A stretch of DNA of 64,000 bases from an uncultured Clostridia bacterium (GTDB lineage: Bacteria > Bacillota > Clostridia > Christensenellales > Borkfalkiaceae), in the NCBI GenBank assembly GCA_934796775.1, contig CAKVPH010000003.1, positions 62,001 through 126,000 of the forward strand, given 5' to 3'. The position numbers were made by a program, and so were the translations under genes. Position 1 is the first letter of the stretch. Each line of letters opens with the position of its first letter. Below the pieces are notes generated by a model. The model made no database searches. It was given only the letters and a program-made list of their open reading frames with translations, and had not been told where the DNA came from. Shown piece by piece: positions 51,080-59,790 of this stretch.

Positions 51080-51829
51080 ATGATACAGGATTTACACGCG
51101 CACACTTATTACTCGTTCGACTCGCAGGACAAAATAGAAAAAGTAGTTGAAACTGCAATAGCCAACGGAATAGAGCTTTTGGGAATTACCGACCACAACT
51201 ACGGAATAGCTTACCCGAGTACGGAAATGGTTTACGACAAGGGACCGGCCCTTGACTCGGATTACGGCTCGGGCTTATTACGTTACTACGACCACATGAA
51301 ACTTATAAAGGAAAAATATAAGAACAGAATAAAGATTTTATCCGGTATAGAAGTGGCCACCCTTATTTGTAAAGAAAGATACGCCCTTCCGGACAAAACC
51401 GATATCTCGTATTTCGATTATTGCTTAGTTGAAAATCTTGATAACGTAAATCACTCCACTGTCCACGGCAATATTTTTTCGTTTGCAAAGCGTTGCGGCT
51501 GTCCGACGGGAATAGCTCACACCGATATGTTTAAATTCATTTCGGACATAGGCGAAGAGCCTAATTCGTATTTTAGAAAAATGGCGGCAAACAACATATT
51601 TTGGGAAATCAACGTGAACTACGACAGTCTGCACGGCTTTCACATACACGAGTATGTAACCGACTTTTTTAAAGACAAAACTCAGCAGGACATAGTTAAA
51701 AAATCGGGCGTAAAATTGAGCGTAGGTTTTGACAGCCACAGAATTAACGAGTACAAAGCCGACCGCGTAAAAACGGCGAACAAACTCATTAAGGATATGG
51801 GAATAAAACTTATGTTTGACAACCTGTAA
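51080..51829 (+). CDS. PHP-domain phosphoesterase
   Basis: 249 aa. PHP metal-site motifs: D-L-H-A-H at residues 4-8, G-I-T-D-H-N near 38, G-I-E near 97, G-I-A-H-T-D near 154 and G-F-D-S-H near 217. Fold and length match histidinol-phosphatase-like phosphoesterases. It follows the DeoR gene by 41 bases (AAGGAG before ATG) and ends at a strong terminator, so it is probably a member of the rhamnose regulon, possibly a sugar-phosphate phosphatase that relieves phosphorylated-intermediate stress. Substrate not predicted. Confidence 0.85.
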   Translation: MIQDLHAHTYYSFDSQDKIEKVVETAIANGIELLGITDHNYGIAYPSTEMVYDKGPALDSDYGSGLLRYYDHMKLIKEKYKNRIKILSGIEVATLICKERYALPDKTDISYFDYCLVENLDNVNHSTVHGNIFSFAKRCGCPTGIAHTDMFKFISDIGEEPNSYFRKMAANNIFWEINVNYDSLHGFHIHEYVTDFFKDKTQQDIVKKSGVKLSVGFDSHRINEYKADRVKTANKLIKDMGIKLMFDNL

Positions 51830-51851
51830 AATTTAATAACTGCAACAAAAA

Positions 51852-51886
51852 GACGGGGCAATACATAAAATGCTCCGTCATATTTT
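51852..51886 (+). terminator. Terminator after PHP gene
   Basis: Stem GACGGGGCA (51852-51860) with TGCTCCGTC (51871-51879), one G-T pair, T-rich tail. Confidence 0.75.
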
Positions 51887-51973
51887 TATCAAAATGTTTT
51901 ACGTTAAACATAAAAACTTTTAAAATCGCTTTTTATAAGCCGAATTTTAAAAATTATTACGAAACGCTATTTT

Positions 51974-53650
51974 TTAAAACAACCCCGAAATTATACCGTC
52001 AGAAGATACATCGATAAGCTCGGCGGCAGGTCGCTCGGGAAGCCCGGGCATAGTTAAAACGTCGCCCGTATAAACGACTACAAACCCCGCTCCCGCGGAA
52101 ACTTTAAGACCTTTTACAGATACCTTAAAGTCTTCGGGCGCACACAGTAAAAGCGGATTATCGGAAAAACTGTACTGGGTTTTAGCTATACATACAGGCA
52201 GCGACGAATAGCCGAATTTTTGTAAAGCCTGCATCTGCTTAATCGCATTTTCGCTAAACTCAACGCCGCTCCCGCCGTATATTTTTTTTACAACGCTTTC
52301 GATTTTTTCTTTCAACCCGAGATCAAGCGGATAACAAAAATCGAACTCGTTTTTTAAGTTGCCTTCGCAAAGTCTTACCACTTCTTCGGCAAGTGCGATT
52401 CCGCCCCTACCGCCTTTTGCGTACACATCGGACAGCACCGCTTTAATCCCGAGTTTTTCACACTCGGAGATCAAAAGGTTATGTTCGGCTTTTGTATCCG
52501 ACGGGAAGGCGTTTACCGCCACCACGCACGGAAGCTTATAGACCTTTGTAATATTTTTAACGTGACGCAAAAGATTAGGAATACCTCTTTTTAAAGCTTC
52601 CGGGTTTTCCTGCCCTAATTCGTCCTTTTTTAAACCGCCGTGCATTTTAAGAGCGCGTACGGTTGCCACTACTACGCAAGCGGAAGGCTTGAATTTACCC
52701 TTTCTGCATTTTATATCAAAGAACTTTTCCGCGCCGAGATCTGCGCCGAAGCCTGCTTCGGTAATGGCGTAGTCGGAAACTTTCATTGCAAGATCTGTAG
52801 CTATTATCGAGTTACAGCCATGGGCAATATTGGCAAACGGTCCGCCATGGACTATTGCGGGCGAGCCTTCGAGCGTCTGGACTAAATTCGGCTTGATTGC
52901 GTCTTTTAAAAGAGCAGTCATTGCACCCTGAGCCTTTAAGTCGCCGCAGGTTACGGGATTACCGGATTTATCGTACCCCACAACGATTGCCGCAAGATTG
53001 CTTTTTAATTGCGATATGTTTTCAGACAAGCAAAGCACCGCCATAATTTCGGAAGCTACGGTTATTTCAAAGCCGTCCGAGCGAGGAACTCCGTTCTTTT
53101 CGCCGCCTAATCCGTCGGTTATAAAACGCAGTTGACGGTCGTTCATATCCACGCATCTTTTCCATGTGATATTCTGCGTATCGATATTCAGCTTATTTCC
53201 TCTGAAAATATGATTATCGAGTATTGCGGCAAGCAAGTTGTTTGCTGCGCCCACGGCGTGAATATCGCCCGTAAAATGCAGGTTTATATCTTCCATAGGA
53301 ACTACTTGTGCATATCCGCCGCCGGCCGCGCCGCCCTTTACGCCGAACACGGGACCTAAAGAAGGTTCTCTTAAAGCGACAACCGCGTTTTTGTTCATTC
53401 TGTTAAGCGCGTCGCAAAGGCCTATCGTTGTAGTTGTTTTGCCTTCGCCTGCAGGCGTGGGCGTTATTGCAGTAACAAGGACGAGTTTTGCTTTGCGCTT
53501 TAAATCATTCGCAAAAGAGACGTCTATTTTAGCTTTGTATTTTCCGTAACACTCAATGGAGTTTTCGGGAATACCTGCTTTTTTTGCAATTCTCTCTATT
53601 TTTTTTAGCTTTTTGCTTTGAGCTATTTCTATATCGCTTTTTATCTTCAT
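51974..53650 (-). CDS. fhs: Formate--tetrahydrofolate ligase
   Basis: 558 aa, normal family length. P-loop P-A-G-E-G-K-T-T-T near residue 66, R-E-P-S-L-G-P-V-F-G near 94, F-T-G-D-I-H-A near residue 130, and the terminal M-P-G-L-P motif near residue 533. Makes 10-formyl-tetrahydrofolate from formate in one-carbon metabolism. Stand-alone or first gene before a small convergent gap; the thiamine pyrophosphokinase gene ends 13 bases upstream in the same direction. Confidence 0.97.
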   Translation of the reverse strand: MKIKSDIEIAQSKKLKKIERIAKKAGIPENSIECYGKYKAKIDVSFANDLKRKAKLVLVTAITPTPAGEGKTTTTIGLCDALNRMNKNAVVALREPSLGPVFGVKGGAAGGGYAQVVPMEDINLHFTGDIHAVGAANNLLAAILDNHIFRGNKLNIDTQNITWKRCVDMNDRQLRFITDGLGGEKNGVPRSDGFEITVASEIMAVLCLSENISQLKSNLAAIVVGYDKSGNPVTCGDLKAQGAMTALLKDAIKPNLVQTLEGSPAIVHGGPFANIAHGCNSIIATDLAMKVSDYAITEAGFGADLGAEKFFDIKCRKGKFKPSACVVVATVRALKMHGGLKKDELGQENPEALKRGIPNLLRHVKNITKVYKLPCVVAVNAFPSDTKAEHNLLISECEKLGIKAVLSDVYAKGGRGGIALAEEVVRLCEGNLKNEFDFCYPLDLGLKEKIESVVKKIYGGSGVEFSENAIKQMQALQKFGYSSLPVCIAKTQYSFSDNPLLLCAPEDFKVSVKGLKVSAGAGFVVVYTGDVLTMPGLPERPAAELIDVSSDGIISGLF

Positions 53651-53663
53651 TTCTACCTGCCCG

Positions 53664-54296
53664 TTATTTTTGTATTTGTATAACTTCAGCCGCGGGATAG
53701 ACTATTATTGCCGTACCGCAGACTTTTATACGGCTTTCTTTTCCGATAAATTCGTTACTTACGCCTATCGGAAAAGCGTTCGCTATTTCGCCGTCAAATT
53801 CGTATTTAAGTCCGTTTATTTTTACTCTGCAAGTTTTATCCGCGCTTAAAACGGATATTTTTCCGCGCGCATTGTCATCAAAAGTTATTTCGCCGTTACA
53901 AACGGCGGTGATTGCACGCGAGCCGTCGGTCATTCTGTTTGATTTTCCGTGTTGAGCAATATAAATGAGCGCAGAAATATTTGCAAGAGTGTGATCGATT
54001 TCGCCGCCGGACGCCGCGTATAACACAAAGTTATCGTACCCGTTTTCAAGTCCGAGTTTTACTGCGGCAAAAGTATCGGTATCGTCTTTTTCGCAAGGGA
54101 GTTTTTTTATCTGATTTTCAGGCAAAGCGGGAATAAAACCAAGAGAATCGAAATCGCCTAAAACCATATCGCATTTTACGTTATACTTCAAGGCGTATTT
54201 AAAACCGCCGTCGCACGCAATAACAAAATCGCCGTTTTCACGTTTGATATCGAGGACTTCTTCCTGCCCTGCGCAGATTATATGAAAAGTTTTCAT
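53664..54296 (-). CDS. Thiamine pyrophosphokinase
   Basis: 210 aa. Motifs A-C-D-G-G near residue 28, M-V-L-G-D-F-D-S-L near residue 44 and K-D-D-T-D-T near residue 71 form the ATP/Mg site; the C-terminal beta domain (about 130-205) binds thiamine. Converts thiamine to thiamine diphosphate. Upstream neighbour MTA/SAH nucleosidase is 22 bases away, so co-transcribed. Confidence 0.93.
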   Translation of the reverse strand: MKTFHIICAGQEEVLDIKRENGDFVIACDGGFKYALKYNVKCDMVLGDFDSLGFIPALPENQIKKLPCEKDDTDTFAAVKLGLENGYDNFVLYAASGGEIDHTLANISALIYIAQHGKSNRMTDGSRAITAVCNGEITFDDNARGKISVLSADKTCRVKINGLKYEFDGEIANAFPIGVSNEFIGKESRIKVCGTAIIVYPAAEVIQIQK

Positions 54297-54318
54297 TTTT
54301 AAATTAAAACCTTTAAAC

Positions 54319-54993
54319 TTATAACGCTTCTAAAATTTTTATTATGAGCGAAATATGTTTTTGGCAAGCAAGACGGTTATATTCTTCAAAATATACGCCG
54401 TCGGAATCGTCGCTTACGGACTTTACGAACGCGCAAGGTACTCCGTTTCTTTTACACGTCAGCAAAATTCCCGCGCTTTCCATTTCGCAAACGTCTGCGT
54501 TAAAGTCATTTATCAGCCGCTCTTTATCTTCGGCTCTGCCTATAAATAAATCAGCCGAGGCGCAAACCGCGGGTTTTGCAGTGCTGTCCAAGGTTTTTAT
54601 AAGTTCAAAAAGCTTTCTGTCGGTCGGAATAAACTCGCTTTCTTCATCGGGATAAACGCCCGGTCTTACAGGATCTACGGCAGAGGTATCGAACCCGTAA
54701 TGAACTATTTTATCTATAACAGCGGTATCTGATTTTTTAAACGAGGGTTTAAGTCCGCCGCAGATACCGAAGTTTAAAATAAGTTCTACCCCATAACGGG
54801 TAATTAAAAACTGAGCGGCTCCGGCGGCGGCAATTTCGCCTATTCCGGATTTTACTATATATAATTCTTTATCCTTATATTTCGCGGTAAAATACGTATA
54901 AGGCACGCCGCTTTCGTTTTGCGATACGTCGTTTAAGCAGGAAAGTAAGTCGCAAAACTCCTTTTCCATTGCTATAATCATTCCTATTTTCAT
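54319..54993 (-). CDS. 5'-methylthioadenosine/S-adenosylhomocysteine nucleosidase
   Basis: 224 aa, MTAN family. M-K-I-G-M-I-I-A-M-E-K-E start, S-G-I-G near residue 50, N-F-G-I-C-G-G near residue 75, and V-C-E-M-E-S-A-G near residue 169 with the ribose-binding M-E, then S-V-S-D-D-S-D near 191 with the catalytic Asp. Cleaves MTA and SAH in methionine salvage and detoxification. Confidence 0.93.
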   Translation of the reverse strand: MKIGMIIAMEKEFCDLLSCLNDVSQNESGVPYTYFTAKYKDKELYIVKSGIGEIAAAGAAQFLITRYGVELILNFGICGGLKPSFKKSDTAVIDKIVHYGFDTSAVDPVRPGVYPDEESEFIPTDRKLFELIKTLDSTAKPAVCASADLFIGRAEDKERLINDFNADVCEMESAGILLTCKRNGVPCAFVKSVSDDSDGVYFEEYNRLACQKHISLIIKILEAL

Positions 54994-55031
54994 TTTGTTC
55001 TCCTTAAGTTTACCGTTAGTCGGCGATAATT

Positions 55032-55056
55032 AAAAGGCGATAAAGTCGCCTTTTTT
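55032..55056. promoter_or_regulatory. Terminator-like hairpin between divergent genes
   Basis: Nine-bp perfect stem AAAAGGCGA/TCGCCTTTT with 5-base loop and T6 run on the plus strand, placed between divergently transcribed MTA nucleosidase and peptidase C26 genes. In this position it would act as a leader attenuator for one of the two genes rather than ending a gene. Confidence 0.4.
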
Positions 55057-55084
55057 AAGTTTTTAGCGTACTATGTAACGATAT

Positions 55085-55714
55085 ATGAAAAAAATTTTTG
55101 TCTACGGCGATCCCGCCGTTTTAGTAAATTACAACAGAGCCGTGAACGACTCGGGCGCAGAGTGCGTAATTTCGGAAAACGTTGCCGACGCAAAACGCTG
55201 CGACGCGCTTTTGCTTGCAGGCGGCGGCGACGTTTCGCCGTGTTTATACAAAACGGCAAGAACGAACTGCAAAGCCGTAAGTTTAAAACGCGATATTTCG
55301 GAGTTATATTTAATCGCTCTGTTTTTGCACCGCAAAGCTCCCATAATGGGCGTTTGCCGCGGATTGCAGATTTTGAACGTGTTTTTTGACGGAACGCTTA
55401 ACCAAAGCATTTTGCACGAAGAAATTCATTACGCAAAAAACAAAGACGTTACGCACAAAATAACCGACTCTAAAAAAGGTTTTATGCGCGAACTGTTCGG
55501 CGAAAACCTTATAGTAAATTCGGCGCACCGCCAAAGCGTAAATAAACTCGGTAAAGGACTTATCGTTTGCGCCAAATCAAACGACAACGTTATAGAAGCA
55601 TTTGAACATAGGAACGAAAAAGTAATAGCCGTTCAGTTTCACCCCGAAAGAATGGGCGAAATAAACGCCCGCGTGAGGACTTTTATTTACGATTACTTTA
55701 TATCAATGATTTAA
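55085..55714 (+). CDS. Class I glutamine amidotransferase-like peptidase C26
   Basis: 209 aa. L-A-G-G-G-D-V-S-P near residue 40, catalytic cysteine in G-V-C-R-G near residue 83 and V-Q-F-H-P-E-R near residue 183 supply the Cys-His-Glu triad of gamma-glutamyl-gamma-aminobutyrate hydrolase (PuuD-like) proteins. Slightly shorter than the usual 230-250 aa. Cleaves gamma-glutamyl amides; exact substrate not predicted. Confidence 0.87.
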   Translation: MKKIFVYGDPAVLVNYNRAVNDSGAECVISENVADAKRCDALLLAGGGDVSPCLYKTARTNCKAVSLKRDISELYLIALFLHRKAPIMGVCRGLQILNVFFDGTLNQSILHEEIHYAKNKDVTHKITDSKKGFMRELFGENLIVNSAHRQSVNKLGKGLIVCAKSNDNVIEAFEHRNEKVIAVQFHPERMGEINARVRTFIYDYFISMI

Positions 55715-55721
55715 AATTTTT

Positions 55722-55755
55722 AAAACCGTCGGCGTTAATGCTCGGCGGTTTTTTG
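55722..55755. terminator. Terminator between peptidase C26 and rho
   Basis: Stem AAAACCGTCG (55722-55731) with CGGCGGTTTT (55743-55752) with a G-T pair, followed by T run; between convergent genes. Confidence 0.75.
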
Positions 55756-55816
55756 ATATTTTGTTTTAAACCGTCGCTACGTTTCGTTCAGGCTTAATCG
55801 CTTTTTTAGCTTTAAT

Positions 55817-57448
55817 TCAGCCGTTTATTATTTTCAGCCAACCGTCAAGCCTTTCCATAAGCCGGTCGTTATTTTCGCTCTTTTGCAACATTTCTATAAA
55901 TATTTCAGCCGCGTTATCCTTTTGCGCAAGCATACGGCGCAGTTTATAAACGCCTTCACGATAGTTGTCGTCAAAAAGATATTCGTCGTTTCTGGTTCCC
56001 GATTTATAAATGTCAATCGCAGGGAAAATTCTGCGCTCGGAAAGATATCTTGACAATACGATTTCCATATTGCCCGTACCCTTGAATTCTTCAAAGATAA
56101 CGTCGTCCATACGACTGCCTGTTTCTACCAAAGCGGTTGAAATAATAGTTAAACTTCCGCCGCTGCGAGTATTTCGTGCCGCGCCAAAGAATTTTTTAGG
56201 TGCTAAAAGAGCCTGAGGATCAACACCGCCGGACAGCGTTTTTCCCGATGACGGCAATGCGTTATTGTACGCGCGGGCAAGTTTGGTTATGGAGTCGAGA
56301 AGAATTACAACGTCTTTACCGCATTCAACAAGCCTTTTTGCACGCTCCATATACATTTCGGCAAACTTAATGTGCTTTTCGGGCGATTCGTCGAATGTAG
56401 AGCTTACGACTTCGGCTTTTCTGACGATAGAGGCAAAGTCGGTAACTTCTTCAGGTCTTTCGTCTATAAGTAAAACTATCAGATGAATATCGGGATACTT
56501 ACTTTCAATAGAACAAGCCAGCTTTTTTAAAAGCGTGGTCTTGCCGGTTTTTGGCGGCGCAACAATCAAGCCGCGCTGACCTTTACCTATGGGCGAAATC
56601 AAGTCTATTGAGCGAAGCGCGTATTCGTCGCCGGCGGTTTCGGTAATTATTTGTTCGCAAGGATAAATTGCGGTTAAATCGTCAAAATGCGTTCCGCGAA
56701 CAAAATTTTCAACTTCGACGCCGTTTATTTCCAGAACTTCACACACACTGAGCGAACTTTTATCAAATTTATTTATCGCATAACCTACTACAAAATCGCC
56801 GGTTTTTAGCGCGTACTTTCTTATAACCTGTCTTTCAACGTAAAAGTCGGGCTGGTTTTTATGAATGTCGTAAGTTCTTAAAAAGCCGTAACCCTCCATT
56901 ATTTCAAGAACGCCGCTCGCCGCAACCATTTTTTCGGAAGGTTCGGCCGTTCCGTCAGAAACGAGAACTTTTGACGATGCACTCTCAACCAAAGTTTCAT
57001 CTTTTCTATAGCATACGTTACCCTCTTTAAGACGCTCGTCATTCGAATCGCCGTCGGGCGGTATAAAACGACTGGTGTATTTATAACCCGTATACATGTT
57101 CTGCACGTTACGATAACCGCCGTTTGTTTCGTTATGACAGCCGCTTGATTCGTTGCGGCAACTACTATCGTCAGATTCGTTATGGCTATCGCTCGGAGTA
57201 TTTTTAGGAGCATCTGCAAATTTAAATTCCGAGTATAACGCTTCGGCTCGGATGAATTTAGGTTTACGTCCGCGATTACTGCGCTGCGGTACTGTTTTGC
57301 CGAGCTGTATATCTATTATCTCGTCCATCATTTCTCTACGATTTTTCAGCTTGGGCGTGCCGCCGAGTTTGCTTAATATTATTCTTAAATCGTGAACGGT
57401 CAATGCGTCAAGCTCTGCCGTGGTGTATTTTTTAATTTCGTTATCCAT
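55817..57448 (-). CDS. rho: Transcription termination factor Rho with disordered insertion
   Basis: 543 aa versus about 420 for E. coli. Rho_N domain (about 5-50: D-A-L-T-V-H-D-L-R near 14), then a polar insertion of about 120 residues (about 55-180) rich in Asn, Ser, Asp, Glu and with a few Cys and His. The RNA-binding CSD follows (E-G-Y-G-F-L-R near residue 189), then the ATPase: P-P-K-T-G-K-T-T near residue 298, L-L-I-D-E-R-P-E near residue 328, and D-S-I-T-K-L-A-R near residue 388. The hexamer releases RNA from polymerase. Insertions of this kind occur in many Firmicutes and Bacteroidetes Rho proteins. Confidence 0.95.
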   Translation of the reverse strand: MDNEIKKYTTAELDALTVHDLRIILSKLGGTPKLKNRREMMDEIIDIQLGKTVPQRSNRGRKPKFIRAEALYSEFKFADAPKNTPSDSHNESDDSSCRNESSGCHNETNGGYRNVQNMYTGYKYTSRFIPPDGDSNDERLKEGNVCYRKDETLVESASSKVLVSDGTAEPSEKMVAASGVLEIMEGYGFLRTYDIHKNQPDFYVERQVIRKYALKTGDFVVGYAINKFDKSSLSVCEVLEINGVEVENFVRGTHFDDLTAIYPCEQIITETAGDEYALRSIDLISPIGKGQRGLIVAPPKTGKTTLLKKLACSIESKYPDIHLIVLLIDERPEEVTDFASIVRKAEVVSSTFDESPEKHIKFAEMYMERAKRLVECGKDVVILLDSITKLARAYNNALPSSGKTLSGGVDPQALLAPKKFFGAARNTRSGGSLTIISTALVETGSRMDDVIFEEFKGTGNMEIVLSRYLSERRIFPAIDIYKSGTRNDEYLFDDNYREGVYKLRRMLAQKDNAAEIFIEMLQKSENNDRLMERLDGWLKIING

Positions 57449-57523
57449 TTCAAACCTCTTTGATTCCGAATCAATCCTATTTATTCTTATTTTCTTTTCT
57501 CATCTGTCCCGTAGCTTTCAAGA

Positions 57524-58150
57524 TTAAAATTCGCTGTCGTCTATGTCAAGTGCGGTAAGCGTTTCGGGAAGAGAATTTTTATCGAGCGCAAAAATACGCC
57601 CGCTTTTTATAACTTTATTAAAGCAAGACAAAAAGTCTTTCTTGCAGTCTATATCTATGTTACTTCTTTTCGTTTTATAATGCATGGGGATAGCTAAAGC
57701 GGGATTTATAGCCTTAACGTAATCGTAAGCCGTTGCGCAGTCGATAGTATAATTACCGCCGACGGGAATCATTAAAATGTCCACCTTGCCGATTTTTTCG
57801 GTGAGTGATAAATCGAGCGGCTGACCTATGTCGCCCATGTGGCAAAACTTTATGCCGTCACATTCAAATACAAAAATAAGGTTTCTTCCGCGCTTGGCTC
57901 CCTTTACTTCGTCGTGAAAACTTTCTATCCCTTTAAGCCAGTCGAACGACGAATAGTTGTTAAAGTCTATAACAAATTTTTCGTCTGCCGCACCTACTGC
58001 GTAATGGTCGTAATGCGTGTGAGTACAAAGACAATAGTCCACACTGTCGCGTTCCTGCTCATAGCCGATGTCGCCAAACGGATCGATGATAAGAGATCTT
58101 TCCGTACCGTAAAGCGTAAAGCTTGCATGACCGTTATATTTGATTTTCAT
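57524..58150 (-). CDS. Metallo-beta-lactamase-fold hydrolase (UPF0173)
   Basis: 208 aa. T-H-T-H-Y-D-H near residue 43 (Zn ligands), G-H-A-S-F near residue 7 and C-H-M-G-D-I-G near residue 111, I-P-M-H-Y near residue 161. Matches the UPF0173 metal-dependent hydrolase family, whose physiological substrate is not known. Stands between rho and the flavoprotein genes in the same direction. Confidence 0.9.
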   Translation of the reverse strand: MKIKYNGHASFTLYGTERSLIIDPFGDIGYEQERDSVDYCLCTHTHYDHYAVGAADEKFVIDFNNYSSFDWLKGIESFHDEVKGAKRGRNLIFVFECDGIKFCHMGDIGQPLDLSLTEKIGKVDILMIPVGGNYTIDCATAYDYVKAINPALAIPMHYKTKRSNIDIDCKKDFLSCFNKVIKSGRIFALDKNSLPETLTALDIDDSEF

Positions 58151-58240
58151 CGCGAAACCCCTTTATTTTTTATTTCGTAATAAAGTTTAAAATATCGCTT
58201 TTTATCTTGTGTTTTAAAAATTATTACGTTAGGCGTAATT

Positions 58241-59776
58241 TTATTTTGCTTGTAACTTTTGTGCGAGTGCGAGTGCGGCTTTAATGCCGTCTGCCGCCGC
58301 GCTGGTTATGCCGCCGGCGTATCCTGCGCCCTCGCCCGCAGGATAAAGTCCGGAAAGATTAACGCTTTCCATATCCTCGTTTCTGAGTATTCTAAGCGGA
58401 GAAGATGTCCTGCTTTCAACGCCCGTAAACACGGCGTCGGAAAAAGCAAAGCCTTTAATTTTTCGCTCCATATCGGTAACGCCTGCAGATAGCGAACGGG
58501 TTAAAACCGAATCGAAAAATTCATGCAAAGGGCAAAACGAAGTGCCGAGCGGATAGGACGGAACAACGTCGCCGAAAGCGGACGAGTTTTTGTTTTTTAA
58601 AAAATCTTTGACAAGCTGAACGGGCGCGGAATAATTTTTTCCGCCAAGCGCAAATGCTTTTTGTTCTAACTTTCGTTGATAGTTTATACCCGCCAAAGGA
58701 TCGGTCGAACCGAAATCTTCGGGAGTGACGGCAACGACGATTGCACTGTTCGCGTTTACTTTGTCACGCGCGTATTCACTCATTCCGTTTACGACTACCC
58801 CGCCCGTTTCGCTTGCGGCGGGAATAACCGTGCCGCCCGGACACATACAAAACGAAAACACGTCGCGCTCGCCCGCATGGCTTACGAGCTTATAATCCGC
58901 CGCGGGCAGTTTATCATAAATTTTGCCGTATTGATTAAGCCCTATCGCGCTTTGCAAATGCTCCACACGGAAACCCACGGCAAAAGGCTTCTGCTCCATT
59001 TTAATATCGCTCTTTTTAAGGCTTTCGAACAAGTCGCGCGCGCTATGCCCTACGCATAGCAAAACGTTGTCGCAAACGTACTCGGCTTGTTTGCCGTCTT
59101 TTTGGTAGACTATTCCGCCAACTGCGCCGCCGTTTGTTATTAAGGAAGTTACCTTTGCGTCGTAGTAAATTTCGCCGCCTAACCTTAAAATTTCGTTACG
59201 CAAGTTCTTTATAACGGCAGGAAGTTTATCGCTGCCTATATGTGGTTTTGAAAGGTATTCTATCTCTTTTGGCGCGCCAAAGCTGACAAAATCTTCTATT
59301 ACCCATTTTACCCTTTCGCTATGCACACCGGTTGTAAGCTTGCCGTCGGAAAAAGTTCCCGCGCCGCCTTCGCCGAATTGTACGTTACATTCTGTATTTA
59401 ATTCACGGGTTTTTATAAAGTTCTGAATAACAGTCTTTCTTTCGTCAACGCTTTTACCGCGCTCAAAAAGTACGGGTTTAACGCCGCAACGCGCCAGATA
59501 TAATGCGGCAAAAAGCCCGCACGGCCCTGCGCCTATTACTACGGCTTTGCCGCTTGCTTTCGGGTATTCCCTTAAAGGCTTTGTTTCTTCCGTCAACGAT
59601 AATTCCACATTATATGTATAGAATATATCTCCTTTATCCCTTGCGTCAAGCGACTTTTTGAGTATTTTGAAATATTTTACGTTTTTTACGTTTGCTTTTG
59701 CAATTTTTGCGGCGTATAAAAGCAAATTATCTTCGCTTTCGCCTATTTTAAGCTTTATGTTGTTGATTTTTTGCAT
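58241..59776 (-). CDS. FAD-dependent dehydrogenase-like protein (COG2509)
   Basis: 511 aa. An N-terminal beta-alpha domain (about 1-80) precedes the FAD Rossmann loop V-I-G-A-G-P-C-G-L-F-A-A (near residue 86), then F-E-R-G-K near residue 110 and a C-terminal FAD-contact region ending in Y-P-A-G-E-G-A-G-Y-A-G-G. The family is uncharacterised. It starts 14 bases after the BaiN-like gene's end in the same operon, suggesting related redox roles. Confidence 0.9.
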   Translation of the reverse strand: MQKINNIKLKIGESEDNLLLYAAKIAKANVKNVKYFKILKKSLDARDKGDIFYTYNVELSLTEETKPLREYPKASGKAVVIGAGPCGLFAALYLARCGVKPVLFERGKSVDERKTVIQNFIKTRELNTECNVQFGEGGAGTFSDGKLTTGVHSERVKWVIEDFVSFGAPKEIEYLSKPHIGSDKLPAVIKNLRNEILRLGGEIYYDAKVTSLITNGGAVGGIVYQKDGKQAEYVCDNVLLCVGHSARDLFESLKKSDIKMEQKPFAVGFRVEHLQSAIGLNQYGKIYDKLPAADYKLVSHAGERDVFSFCMCPGGTVIPAASETGGVVVNGMSEYARDKVNANSAIVVAVTPEDFGSTDPLAGINYQRKLEQKAFALGGKNYSAPVQLVKDFLKNKNSSAFGDVVPSYPLGTSFCPLHEFFDSVLTRSLSAGVTDMERKIKGFAFSDAVFTGVESRTSSPLRILRNEDMESVNLSGLYPAGEGAGYAGGITSAAADGIKAALALAQKLQAK

Positions 59777-59790
59777 GTTGATTATTTATT

